60,000 nucleotides of DNA from Membranipora membranacea (GCA_914767715.1 OU612069.1:14321387-14381386), one strand, 5' to 3'. Numbered from the stretch's first letter, positions 35,662-47,155 are shown. Program-made: numbers and translations. Notes: a model not told the origin generated them from the letters alone.

Positions 35662-36328
35662 GTTGGTTGGTTGGTTTATTTTGTCACAAACATTAGGTAT
35701 GCTGCGAGATTGAGTGTTAATACTGTTACATGAGTAAAACAAAAAGAAATATAAGAAATGAGTGAAGTACTCTGACTTCTAGTGGATTAAAAAATATCTA
35801 GTAATATTGAAATCAAACCCCTGAGGAAGGAGTGTTTCCCCCAGGCAGTTCTGTATTTGAGGCTTCAATATCTGCCTGAGGGGAGTTTCAGAAGAAAATC
35901 GTTTAAAAAATTTTTATCGTCTTGTATTATCTGCAGGGCCAAGTTCTTAGTTCGTTTTGATTTGACAGAATCTAGGTCCCCAATACCGAGACCTAGTCTG
36001 TCACCCTGTTTAAAAAACTCCCTCAGCGCTTTCTTGTTTCGTGAATAGATACTAGTGAACAAAATAGGCAGGCAGTAGTTGAGAATGGATACAATAAAAC
36101 TCTTGAATAACATGCAGGCTAAAGGCTTTGTACTCTGGTAATTAAAAGTTCTGATGACAAACATCCTCTGATTTGCTTTTGTTATAACATTATCGACATG
36201 ATTTTCAAATCGTATTTTGTTATCAAAGAATACTCCCAAATATCTTACATTGTCACAAAAATCTATTTTACACCATTTAATTTTATAGTTGGACTGTGAG
36301 GTTTATGCCGTTTAGTTGAGAAAGCATC
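35662..36328 (-). mobile_element. CR1-like LINE 3' end, inverted-duplicate copy
   Basis: Minus-strand counterpart of 23,640-24,308, with the AACC tail at 35,662-35,675. The frame reads KYLGVFFDNKIRF-like sequence through LPSGRY, then TGA where the other copy has CGA, a CpG-type change. At the position of the 23,858 TGA this copy has TGC. The two copies were therefore inactivated independently after duplication. Confidence 0.85.
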
Positions 36329-37335
36329 TGAGGGTTATGGAAAATATACAAATGATATTACCTAGCGATGTCACGCTTTGTTTTTATTTAGAAGTGGAAG
36401 CAAAGCCTTATGTGTGACGTGTATATAATATTCAGCTATTCACTTATGTTGGTGAGCAATCAAAACAGCATTTGCTACTGGGAAAAAAAAACATATCTAT
36501 TACCATTCCGTTCTGGCATTATGCCATAAATTGATCAGGAGATCTAGCGTATTTACGTATGTTACGACACTGTGGTTTAATAAGACCGGGATCTCTACAC
36601 TGAAAGGCCCCTAACAATAGTTAGGGACTGCTATGGTCAGTGTGATGTAGAGATTAACTACATATAGGCCTTGATAGTGCTCAACCCGCTCCCCAGTCAA
36701 AATGTCTGATTCAGTCTACAGCATTTTACCATAGAGGAAGAGTGAATATGAGCTAGAGTTGAGTTTGTTAGCTTGTTAGCTAGCACTTCACTTTAGCTTA
36801 CTATATTGGGAGTCTATATTGAGGATGTATAAATGTTAGCTAGCCTTATATATAGCTGATGTAAACCAGATCTAAAGGTAAAGTTTCCCTCCTGTTAGTT
36901 CTCTCTTAACTGTATCACGACTTTAGTGAGACTTCATTTTAGAGGACAATGAATTTTCCATGATTAGTTATAGCCAGTCTTGTGCACTGGCTCACAAAAA
37001 CAAAAACTCTAACGCTAACACTAGCGCTAACACTAACAATAAGATATATAATGGTGATTGTACAACAAGAAAGAAAGAGTTCGCAAGATACAATCCTGCC
37101 TATTTCTTAATTTGTAACAGAACGATGTACTAATAACTAGTGCTCTAGTGTCAAAAATCATCATCAAAGTTGTATTAGATTATTTAATAACAAGTTAGGA
37201 CAATAGCATTATTCCATCTTCAACAACAAAAACGGACCTAGTAATTCATCCCGAGGGAGAAAAACCCGAAAAGGTTTTGTGGTGTTTTGTCTAAACTTGT
37301 AGGATCTCTTTTAAAGAACTATCTTGCACGAAACC

Positions 37336-38432
37336 GAGGATTTCAATATTTTGCAATTTGAATGAGGCCAATAAGACCTTGAACTGGTTGCAGTTTAATA
37401 AAAATCCGACAGAGATTTAATTCTTTGATGCTGCCGTTTGGCATGTTTTTTTAGAGCAAAGATGACCCCAATTAAGACGGACGCTGACGGAGAACGAAAA
37501 GCCGCAGAGCCAAACGGTTTACAGATTCGAGATCAGCAGGAGTTGCCCCTCCTTATGAAGTTAGTAAGAAGCAAATCTATTTTTTGATCCGAGCAAAAAA
37601 AAAAGCATGATACCCACCCGTGGTATATTTTTGTGAATTTCAAGTCAGCGTTATGACTAACCTGTTTATCCGAGGATTCTTATAGTTTGCATTTTGAATG
37701 AGGCCAATAACAGCTTGAACTGGTTGCAGTTTGATAAAAATCCGACAGAGATTAAATTTTTTGATGCTGCCGTTTGGTATGTTTTTTAAGAGCAAAAGTG
37801 ACCCCCATGAAGACGGACGCTGACGGAGAACAAAAAGCTGCAGAGCCAAACGGTTTGCAGATTCGAGATAAGCAGGAGTTGTTCCTCCTTCTGAAGTTAG
37901 TAAGAAGCGAATCTATTTTTTGATCCGAGCGAAAAACAAACATGATACCCACCCTTGGTATTTTTTTTATCAATTTCAAGTCGGCGTTATGACTAACCTG
38001 TTAATCCGAGGATTCCAATATTTTGCAATTTGAATGAGGCCAATAAGACCTTGAACTGGTTGCAGTTTAATAAAAATCCGACAGAGATTTAATTCTTTGA
38101 TGCTGCCGTTTGGCATGTTTTTTAGAGCAAAAATGACCCCAATTAAGACGGTCGCTGACGGAGAACGAAAAGCCGCAGAACCAAACGGATACGAGATCAG
38201 CGGGAGTTTCTCCTCCTTATGAAGTTAGTAAGAAGCAAATCTATTTATTGATCCGAGCAAAAAACAAAGCATGATACCCACCCTTGGTATATTTTTGCAA
38301 ATTTCAAGTCAGCGTTATGACTAACCTGTTAATCCCAGGATTCCAATTGTTTGCATTTTGAATGAGGCCAATAAGAGCTTGAACTGGTTGCAGTTTGATA
38401 AAAATCCGACAGATATTTAATTTTTCGATGCT
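37336..38432 (+). repeat. 336-bp satellite, 3.3 units, dimer pattern
   Basis: Units start at 37,336, 37,672, 38,008 and 38,336 (partial), periods 336, 336 and 328 bp. Every unit contains GAATGAGGCCAATAA, GAACTGGTTGCAGTTT and AAAATCCGACAGA. The full units also have GATACCCACCC and GTTATGACTAACCTGTT. Units 1 and 3 share variants (TTTGCAATTTG, GACCTTGAAC, AATTAAGACGG), and units 2 and 4 share others (GTTTGCATTTTG, AGCTTGAAC, GTTTGATAAA). This means the array grew by duplicating a 672-bp dimer. No gene is supported; open frames in it are by chance. Confidence 0.9.
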
Positions 38433-38449
38433 CCATATTATGGCAGCAG

Positions 38450-39360
38450 TTTCTCAGAGAATGGTTTTTTGACCGTATAAAATCATGTTTATACCTCACC
38501 GCTCTAAAAATGATATGAGCTTAATTTTCAGGCAATCTGGAGTCCAACAGTATAAAAACTGGAGCTGTCAGACGATTCGATGCCTTGCTGCTGCTCAAAA
38601 GAAAATGTGGTTGTACATCAGATATTTTTCCCACTTTTTAACCGAGCACAAAAATGCCAACATCAGATTTATTGATCTAGAGATTTATTGATTTATTGTC
38701 ATAGAGATTATCCTTCTCTGATATAGAGAACACATTATGTGATGTAGTGCATGCATCGGTAACTTAATCCAAAGTTATTGCTTCACAAACTATACGGATA
38801 TGTGGGATAGTGTTAGAGTCCTTGGTTTATAAGATAGATGTCCGTGGATCAAATCCAGTTCTGGGCATGTTTTTACCAACTTAATGCTTGGGACACGATA
38901 GGGTTGTTAGTGTTTTGAGAAATTTGCCGCTTCAAACCTTATACCAGCGTAGTCTACACGGCATGTCCAATGGCATCAAAACGATACACTCAGACAGGCA
39001 ATGGCATTGCTGCTGCTCAAAAGAAAATTTGGTTACACTGCAGCACAAGTTTTAGCCACTCACAAATGTCAATGTTTGATTTATACAACCTCTAATTAGT
39101 TATACCAATGAACTCCCTCTTCCTTGGTTATACTTGGTGCAGTATGTTATAGATGGAAGACGCATTACTACAGAGTTTGTACATCATTGCCAAGTTAATT
39201 CTGATTAATTCTCAAATACATTTTATTGTTTGACACAGATGTTGTGGATCAGTGGTAGCGTGCAGCAGGACAGTCATGAACAAGGTTGCTGGATTACATC
39301 CAGGCTAAAACTTTTTTAGAACACAGTTTACACTTAGGCCACGGAGTAAGGGTAGGGTTG
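38450..39360 (+). repeat. SINE-like relics with degenerate tRNA-type boxes
   Basis: Two related stretches share TTGCTGCTGCTCAAAAGAAAAT (given here in parts: TTGCTGCTGCTC, AAAAGAAAAT) at 38,587 and 39,006. Upstream of the second, GTGGGATAGTGTTAGAGTCC and, 25 bases on, GTGGATCAAATCC look like decayed A and B boxes. A further tRNA-like stretch begins at 39,243. Head-to-body relations suggest an old SINE family different from the one at 15.8 kb. Confidence 0.4.
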
Positions 39361-39363
39361 GTA

Positions 39364-39457
39364 CTAGACCAAGTTTTGTCCATTTGCCTGCATTCAGAGT
39401 TGCTCCCAGTTGAAGGTAGCAACTTGAATGCAGGCAATTGGATTCAACTTGATCTAG
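39364..39457. repeat. 94-bp hairpin related to the 27.3/31.2-kb junction sequence
   Basis: Imperfect inverted repeat: arms 39,364-39,406 and 39,415-39,457, about 43 bp each, with an 8-bp loop; several mismatches. The core TTGCCTGCATTC is at the centre of each arm. A single arm of the same sequence is found at 27,269-27,309 and 31,206-31,250, exactly where the copied 136-bp exon is broken. Confidence 0.7.
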
Positions 39458-42369
39458 GTCGGTACTGTACTGTACTGTACGGTACTGTTGAACAATTATA
39501 TACAATGCTCCTGATCGAAAGGAAATGGGGTTATATTCTGCTGATTTACGCCATTTCAAGCGGTGCTGCATGCTTAGGATTTCAGCAGGCCACAAATTGT
39601 CCAGTTTTAGGTTCTAATTATTCACTCCGTGTAAACCAGTTATGAGTGATATTGTTGTGATTGATACTTCCTATCTTTCTATACCATTATTCTAAGGTTT
39701 GAGATGACACAAAAGGCTTGAAAAGAGCCACTTACCACCATATCAAACAGTATGTCGCCACGAAACCAAACATTTGCAATATCCCTCCACCACCACAGAG
39801 GGAGCAAACTTGTTCTAATAAATCCCTAGATATCTGTCTCAAACCTTATCCCTGGTATTTCAAAACCCGAAGCCTTGTCAAAGGTTTAAGATCAGTGGGA
39901 GCACTAGGGTTGAGAAATAAATTTATCATTTGACAATTATACCAATGCAACATAGATTAAATAATTATGTTATCGTTATGACAAAACTTGAACACTGATC
40001 GTAGGCATTCCTCTTAATTCCAATCAATTACAACTATTTACTAACAGTAACAGCTGGATTTCAGCGGTCAGTTCATTGTAAAATATCCTAGCAGCACTGG
40101 TAAACATTGAGATTTGCATAAAAAAAGTTTCAACTAGGTGTTTATGAACACCTGTGTATCAGTACTGATAATCGCATGTTGACTGGGTGTTTTATGGCCC
40201 TGCCCAACCAAACATACATGTTTCAGGTTGGAACTCAGGTCTAGTGGTTAGTAATTCATGCCAAAACTGCAATATTTACAAAGATTTTATGGTAAAATAT
40301 GCCACCTTTCTATGAGGTATATAGCTTTACTTATGACTTAATAGGCCTTTACATATTAATAATACATTTTTAAAAACGTTAAGAAAAGTCAGAAATGTAT
40401 ATTTAATGAAGAAATATCTCTCTCTTCTTTAAATCTGATGTAAACTTTTAGTTTTCTCAATGAATTCTTCATTAGAGTTACCTCCCCTGTGTAAACCATT
40501 GCGTAAATTTGACAGGACAACTTTTCAACAGGTAGCCTACCTATGATTGTTAACAAAAAATGTTGAGTGCAATCTCCATATACCCCACCCTCCCTGATAA
40601 CACAACTTGGCCGGCTATAATGACGCACACATGCTGTGACTGTGACAAGGCAGTTTTCATTCAATTGTTTTCCTTGATCTCATACTCTCTCCCGCTTTAT
40701 GCCATGAGGCTTCAACCAATAACACGAGGGCAATAAGCATCAGCTATACATACATATCAGCTGACATTATAATATATCATGGAAGACGCTCGAATGAGTG
40801 CGATAATGGAGATATCGATGCTTGGGGATGAGGAGGGTAGGGGGAGAGAAAAAAGATAAGAGAAAAAACTCTAAATATTATGCTTTGGGATTTTGAGGAG
40901 CATATATGTAAGACTGCGAAGGGTTTTTAATCACAATGTTAGATTTGCAATTCAAGCTCTAGTTTATCACATGACTAGTACTGCTCATCATCAACCATAC
41001 ATCAAATTAAATTGGCATCGGCGTTACATTCGATTCCAATGGGTTTAATGATACTGGACAAGAGGTAGCACAACTCCTTCTTGTTCACAATCTGCCAGAC
41101 TGATTATATAATTCCTAGAGAGCTTAACAGAAAATACGAAATACAATATTATTATTATATGACTTTTGCAGATTACCAACGGTGCTGGAAATCATGCAAT
41201 TCACTCTGCAACGGTTTGCAAGTGCAGGCCAGACCATTCATAAACAATCTCACTCTAATGTATGTTCGCAATATTTGCCATTTATGAAAATGACATGTTC
41301 TGTTGCCCTGTCCCCGTATCATATGCCCGGTCTGACTGATGTACCGCCCTCGGCCTTAGTTAGGATATAAATATTAAAATTTTTATATGTTAATCATGTT
41401 GTATATAAACTGTTGTACGGACAGTTTGAGAGAACTCCGGAGCGTGCTGGTTATTAATAACCATTTTAACTTGAGTAAATAGACCGTTTAATTTCTAGAT
41501 CAAATACTTTTTATTTAGTACATTTTTATGTGATAGGAATCTGTCGCTTTTTATACAAATAATTAAACTGGAATCAGTTTCGAATCAACTTGAGCATTTA
41601 ATCTAGTTAGGAGTATCAATAATAAGAATCATGTAAGAATAATCACCATCACTCATACTTGGTGCACCCTGCGCTGGCCATGCTACTTGAATGAGGGTGG
41701 AGCAGTCCCACCATCACTTAGGGTGGCTGCTCACTACAATAGGTTGATTAGTTTCTTTTCCCTCAAATTTATTTTTGGTTGTAATATTCTTTTGCCTGTC
41801 AGGGAGATCATCTGCGGGTGATGGTTAACACAAATAAGAATGTATTCAATATATGATTATTCAGCTATGAACATTTTTATCGATTCATGTTTATGTATTA
41901 TAGAGCCGTGACATGAAAGCGGTAGTAGAATATATCTTTTGCCTAATTTAACCATTCTGTTTAACCTGCTTTGGGTATCTCGTGCTTGGAAGGACCCTAT
42001 ATGCCCCTGGTAACCAGCTACCCATTTTCGAAGAGAAAGAGGCAGATATCCATACTACAGGTGGAAACACAGAGGTCTTATGGGACATTGAGACCAGCCT
42101 AAGATGAATGGCTCTCAAAGACCGAATCAGAAAAACTTCCAACACCAGGATTCAGATCTGAATCATAATTTCACGAGTCCTTACTTTTACCATCGGACCG
42201 ATCCTGACTTCAGCTTATTTCTATTTTTGCCGGGTAAATCACTCACATAAGCCATATCCAGCACTAGAATTAGTATAATCTTCAGCCTACACAGACTTAC
42301 GATCACAGGTAGTTCGGTGTATTTTCAGATTAACAGCAAAACTCAGCATATGACAAACAATGACTGATC
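39458..42369. other. No gene recognised
   Basis: Starts with a short GTACT run (39,460-39,485). After that only short open frames without motifs, and single copies of short inverted sequences. No exon can be supported. Confidence 0.4.
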
Positions 42370-42575
42370 AATACTGACTGATCCTCCCACCTTAGTTATT
42401 GAGCGTAGATAAAATGTCATTCAATTAGAGAAACACTACTAGTAAAACCTGACTCCCTACATTGGGAAGTTGTCTGTTGTGATAAAAAGAAAGCGCAACT
42501 CTATATAAAAAAATTAGAATACTTATATTATATCTGTAACATAGTGATAATCCACAAGCTCTACAGACACATGAA
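42370..42575 (+). repeat. Duplicated block X, copy 1
   Basis: About 200 bp (from ATACTGACTGATCCTCCCAC to CCACAAGCTCTACAGA) repeated apparently without differences at 43,764-43,963. Confidence 0.9.
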
Positions 42576-42714
42576 TCGTAATGCTAGACTATGCATACCA
42601 AATCCAGTTATTGGATTGATGCATTTTATGAAACAGTTGCTCATGAAATGTGACGAATCTCTGTCCAGGGATGCATTTTTATGTGCACAAATAAACAGAT
42701 GACAGTAGAACCAT

Positions 42715-42842
42715 TTATTTTGAAGGAATATACAGTTTCTATATTCCTTCAAAATAATATATGTATATTATTATTTTGAAGGAATAATATATATATATTC
42801 CTTCAAATATATATATATATATATTATTTGAAGGAATATATA
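42715..42842. repeat. AT-rich multiple palindrome (ATTCCTTCAAA units)
   Basis: Several alternating copies of TTTGAAGGAATATA and its complement TATATTCCTTCAAA are joined by TA runs, so the tract can fold on itself in several ways. The flanking TTATTTTGAAGGAATA and TTATTTGAAGGAATATA arms give the largest fold. It could be a cluster of nested TA-target MITE ends. Confidence 0.8.
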
Positions 42843-42961
42843 GGTTTTAGTGAGACACACTGTACAGGAATTTGATTAAATTTTCGTTCCTCATTTTTTA
42901 TACCCTTAATATCTGTATTCGAGTTGACAAAAATCAGTTGGTGAACTGCAGCAGGGAGGGC

Positions 42962-43102
42962 GATGAGGGGAAGGAAGGAGGAGGGCCGAGGAATGTAGGG
43001 GCAAAGGCGCAGATAGGAGTAGGGAAGGGGATGAGGGGAGGAAAGGGAAGGAGGAGGGCCGAGGAAAGTAGGGGCGAAGGCGCAGATAGGAGTCGGGAAG
43101 GA
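42962..43102 (+). repeat. G-rich 68-bp tandem duplication
   Basis: Two copies of a purine-rich unit (GATGAGGGGA...GGAGGGCCGAGGAA...GGCGCAGATAGGAGT), period about 68-72 bp, with a few differences. It is strongly unlike the AT-rich surroundings and contains several GGG runs. Confidence 0.85.
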
Positions 43103-43424
43103 GGTTCTGATTGGAGTAGGTTAAGCGCTAAATATCAAGCGCTCATACTATTAGAATTACAATTATGTGCTCAATGAGGATCTCACAATGGGATTTCCAG
43201 ATAGAATATTCTAATGGCAAAGCATGCCAGATCGACTCGATCAATCATTTTTACCGAAATAAAAGCTCATGATTACTTGAACTGATTGTTTTGACTGCCG
43301 ACTGAATAGATTTTACAGGCATTCATTACTTGTCACTATAGATATAATTATATGCATGACAGAAACTTCTAATCAAAAGTTGTGTAAAACAAATGCGTTT
43401 TTGTCAATCTTTTATTCAAAGCCA

Positions 43425-43757
43425 CTCTTTGATTTAAAAATTCAGATTTCAAGAATTAAAACTCAAAGGTACAACCAAAATAACAGCTCCAGCAGTTTCT
43501 GATTCACAAAATGGTGCTACACAAAATAAACAGAAAATATGTCGAAAAGCTATGGCTTGGTATGGAACAAATATATATGTAGTAAGCGCAATCAAGTTAT
43601 TAATTAATTATTAATCTTCTACATTTTGGTACAAAACCAGTAAATACTGAAGCCTGGCTTATAAGTTTAGAAAAAAAGAACATCAATAGTAAAAAATCAT
43701 GCTTTTTGTCATTTTGCACTCACAAGTTCACCCTGCATCATTGTGCTTAGAATAAAC
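43425..43757 (+). repeat. Duplicated block Y, copy 1
   Basis: About 333 bp from TCTTTGATTTAAAAATTC to GTGCTTAGAATAAAC, repeated at 43,964-44,295 with a 1-bp difference noticed (AAAATGG versus AATAATGG). A strongly diverged third relative covers about 46,005-46,440. Confidence 0.9.
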
Positions 43758-44296
43758 TGATAAATACTGACTGATCCTCCCACCTTAGTTATTGAGCGTA
43801 GATAAAATGTCATTCAATTAGAGAAACACTACTAGTAAAACCTGACTCCCTACATTGGGAAGTTGTCTGTTGTGATAAAAAGAAAGCGCAACTCTATATA
43901 AAAAAATTAGAATACTTATATTATATCTGTAACATAGTGATAATCCACAAGCTCTACAGAGTCTTTGATTTAAAAATTCAGATTTCAAGAATTAAAACTC
44001 AAAGGTACAACCAAAATAACAGCTCCAGCAGTTTCTGATTCACAATAATGGTGCTACACAAAATAAACAGAAAATATGTCGAAAAGCTATGGCTTGGTAT
44101 GGAACAAATATATATGTAGTAAGCGCAATCAAGTTATTAATTAATTATTAATCTTCTACATTTTGGTACAAAACCAGTAAATACTGAAGCCTGGCTTATA
44201 AGTTTAGAAAAAAAGAACATCAATAGTAAAAAATCATGCTTTTTGTCATTTTGCACTCACAAGTTCACCCTGCATCATTGTGCTTAGAATAAACAA
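43758..44296 (+). repeat. Blocks X and Y, second copies, directly joined
   Basis: X (43,764-43,963) is followed at once by Y (about 43,964-44,295). In the first copies they are 850 bp apart (42,576-43,424). This fits a tandem duplication of a roughly 1.39-kb segment and loss of the middle of the second copy, or an assembly artefact between haplotypes. Confidence 0.85.
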
Positions 44297-45609
44297 GGAT
44301 AATCAACTTCAGGGCACTATTGGGAATTTTGGAATTTTTTTTATATTGAAGTTATTCAAATTATAAAATGCTTCATAAACTATGTATATATTTACGCAAG
44401 ATAAAATTGGAAAGAAAGTCCGAAATAAAATCGAAACTAAACTCGGGAAAAAAAGGAAACAAAATCGGGAATATAATCAAAAATAAAATCGTGAATAAAA
44501 TCGAGAAATCATACACATAATCATAAATTAAGACTGTACTTTGACCTCAGCCTACTTTGACATCGTGTCCCCAGCTGATTTGCAACTGGTCGTGAACAAC
44601 AGTAGCATCAAGCACTAAAACATGGAATAATAATGATTTATACAAAAATCCTTCACCGTCTTTATTGAGGGGCAGCCCCTATGAGGTGCCTCAGTTTACA
44701 CTCGAAATAGCCAACACACAAACTTTGAGGGGACTTTAGATATTATTACAGTGGTTGAGATAAACTAGCAGGGATACTTTCATCACCGAAAGCGGCATAG
44801 TTCAAAACATTGTGCAGTGGATATAAAAGATAAGTGAACAATTGATGGTTTCAAATAAATGCCAAAGCTTGCTTCTGAACTAGTTATCCCGTCATGCTGA
44901 AACAGGGCACAACTCCCGTATGTTTCCTACAATCCGAATTGAAATACACAAAAAGCAGGCGAAAAGGAATATCTAATGACATCTCTGAGAGTCTCCAGTG
45001 TTTGACAGGTATCGTTATACCAAGCTGGCTATTGATCTTTGGATTTGATTTTTAAGTTTGACAAAACAGACGCTACATCCACTAACCTACAGTTGGGATA
45101 CTTTTCAAATGAATCACAGTACCACATGTTTCTTCCCTGCTGAAGAAAATTTCTCAGAGCAGAGTTTGATTTTGCCAAAGGGTTTTGGTACCTACAACTT
45201 CTGCTGCCATAGTTACTACTGTATTTATATATAGAAGAGATTTGCGGAAAGTGACATCTTATCATAACATCCTGTCCCAATTCTGTTTTATGATGTATAG
45301 GGGTCACAGGTACACAAACAATAGAAATCTCATGCAATTTTACCCCCTTTTATTTGCGAAACTGCAACATGATTATTTAATGTCACGCCCACTGTCTCTT
45401 TGGACTCTTAAAAAGGGAAATAGCATATATCTTACATTTATACTGTTTTAGCCACTTTTCTAGCTGGAATGCTCTTATACCTCGGTGAAATACAGGATGT
45501 GCTTCTGAATAAGTTTCAGAGACTTTCCTTCTACTGATTTCCGCAAAGAAAATTAAGATTGTTGTACGATGTGTTTTGTAAGTTCTGACTCTAATCCACC
45601 CTACCTCCA
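44297..45609. other. No gene recognised; short AATAAAATCG repeats
   Basis: At about 44,405-44,510 the motif AATAAAATCG and variants recur irregularly; the diverged relative at 46.5 kb has the same pattern. A GAGGGCACAACTCC-type element lies at 44,880-44,925. No exon supported. Confidence 0.4.
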
Positions 45610-45832
45610 GGAGGGGGAGGAGGGGGAGGAGGGGGAGGAGGGGGAGGAGGGGGAGGAGGGGGAGGAGGGGGAGGAGGGGGAGGAGGGGAGGAGGGGGAGG
45701 AGGGGGAGGAGGGGGAGGAGGGGGAGGAGGGGGAGGAGGGGGAGGAGGGGGAGGAGGGGGAGGAGGGGGAGGAGGGGGAGGAGGGGGAGGAGGGGGAGGA
45801 GGGGGAGGGGGAGGAGGGGGAGAAGGGGTGGA
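45610..45832 (+). repeat. 9-bp G-rich minisatellite (GGGGGAGGA)
   Basis: About 24-25 units of GGGGGAGGA, with one unit short by a base near 45,685 and a 6-bp-type variant near 45,805. The G strand has dense GGG runs able to form G-quadruplexes. Long open frames in every register (poly-Pro, Pro-Ser, Gly-Glu) are by-products of the repeat. Confidence 0.97.
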
Positions 45833-46004
45833 GTACATTCCAATGAGAGAAAATACCAAATTGACCTGCATACAACCAACCTTTTACCAAACTTAAATCT
45901 CATTACTTGTCCTCATTATTTTTGTGTTCATCACTCGTGACCATATATAATACCATTCATCACTGGTGACTGGTACATAATATACATTACAGAAGGTTCG
46001 GAAC

Positions 46005-46620
46005 CAAAGTTGTGTAAAGCAATTGCGTTTTGGTCAATCTTTTATTCAAAGCCATTCGTGATTTAAACATGCATATTTAAAAAAAAAACTTTAGATTAAA
46101 ACCAAACTTACAGTTTCGTATGCACAGAATAGTGCTACAGAAATAAAACAGACAATTACGTTTATGGAAGACCTGCGGATTGGTATGAAACACATAAATA
46201 TCTAGCAAGTAAAAGTAGAGCAAAATTATCAAGTTACGCTGCAAATCTACAAGTGGGTACAACATAAATAAATACAGAAACCAGACTGGATTCCTTTATC
46301 ATCACTAAACTTCTTTGGGTTAGGCAAAGTTATAAGTTTCAAAAGTAATCATCACTAATAAGAAATCATGCATTTTGAACTTCAAAACATTCACCCCAGC
46401 ATCGTTCTATGCGAGTATAAAGAACAAATTACTAACTTTAGGACACTATCGGATATTTGTATAACATCTTTTTGGGAATTTCAGTTATTTCAATTAAAAA
46501 AAGTTAAATAAAACTAAGCATATATGTATATATATATAAAACAAAGTGAGCAATAAAATCGGAAATAAAATCAGGAAATCATGCACAAACAACTGAGTAA
46601 ATATAGAAAGTATATGAGCT
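46005..46620 (+). repeat. Diverged relative of block Y and flank
   Basis: Follows the order of 43,385-44,510: GCAATTGCGTTTTGGTCAAT versus AAATGCGTTTTTGTCAAT, then a Y-like body, then the AATAAAATCGG-like repeats. Many substitutions indicate an old duplication. Confidence 0.7.
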
Positions 46621-47027
46621 CAGAAAGAGCAAGTGTCAGATGATTCTTTGTATAAAATTATAATATAATTAAGTCCATCCGTCTAAACACAGCTTATCAA
46701 TTCATGCGATAACAGCTGTCTATCTCTACACCGGGTTTTCCCACTCAGGTTTGAATCCTAAAAAATATAGGAAATTTTTACATGCAACAAAGTTAATTTG
46801 GTACCATGTTCAGTGGACACATTCTATTCAAATAAAATATGATAATATATGAATGCATCACAGTACAATCTGCATAAGTTGTTAATAGGTGCGGAGGCAG
46901 TAATTTGGAGACAATGGAGGCATCACGGCACGATTTGCGTAACTCATTACTTTATACATATGTGGTATTTTGCAGATAATACAGGCATCATACATGACCA
47001 TGAATAATAATTCTATGATACAAACCT

Positions 47028-47155
47028 CTACTTGAGTTTGAAGAGAGCAGCTCCATAAGATCCACACACCACCATCTTCTCTCCTCTTATACTCACATCA
47101 TACAATTCATAGAGATCCCCGAGTGTTGTGTGAGTGAGTTCTCCTATCATCTCCC
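47028..47155 (-). CDS. Last exon of NHL-type gene
   Basis: Acceptor TTCCACACAAAAG, then 2 bases and 41 codons to a TAG stop. The product starts EMIGELTHTTLGDLYELYDV and ends GSYGAALFKLK. It continues the GEKKIYQISSTG strand of the previous exon into IGEL, completing a propeller blade, and the phase fits exactly. The intron of 1.1 kb before it contains a 52-bp palindrome. Confidence 0.75.

Larger units (their letters stand above)
34262..37165 (-). repeat. Segmental duplication unit U5, inverted partner of U2
   Basis: Reverse complement of 22,825-24,645. It holds the same LINE 3' end at the same position plus a younger LINE insertion at 34.53-35.59 kb. Together with U2 it forms inverted arms around about 9.6 kb. 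Confidence 0.85.

Noticed and set aside
37640-37979. Minus-strand open frames in the satellite
   Set aside because: Not preserved in the other satellite units; no codon-level conservation visible.
45383-45940. Open frames of about 100-160 codons rich in Pro, Pro-Ser or Gly-Glu on both strands
   Set aside because: They are produced by the 9-bp minisatellite, which is open in all registers; no splice or domain support.
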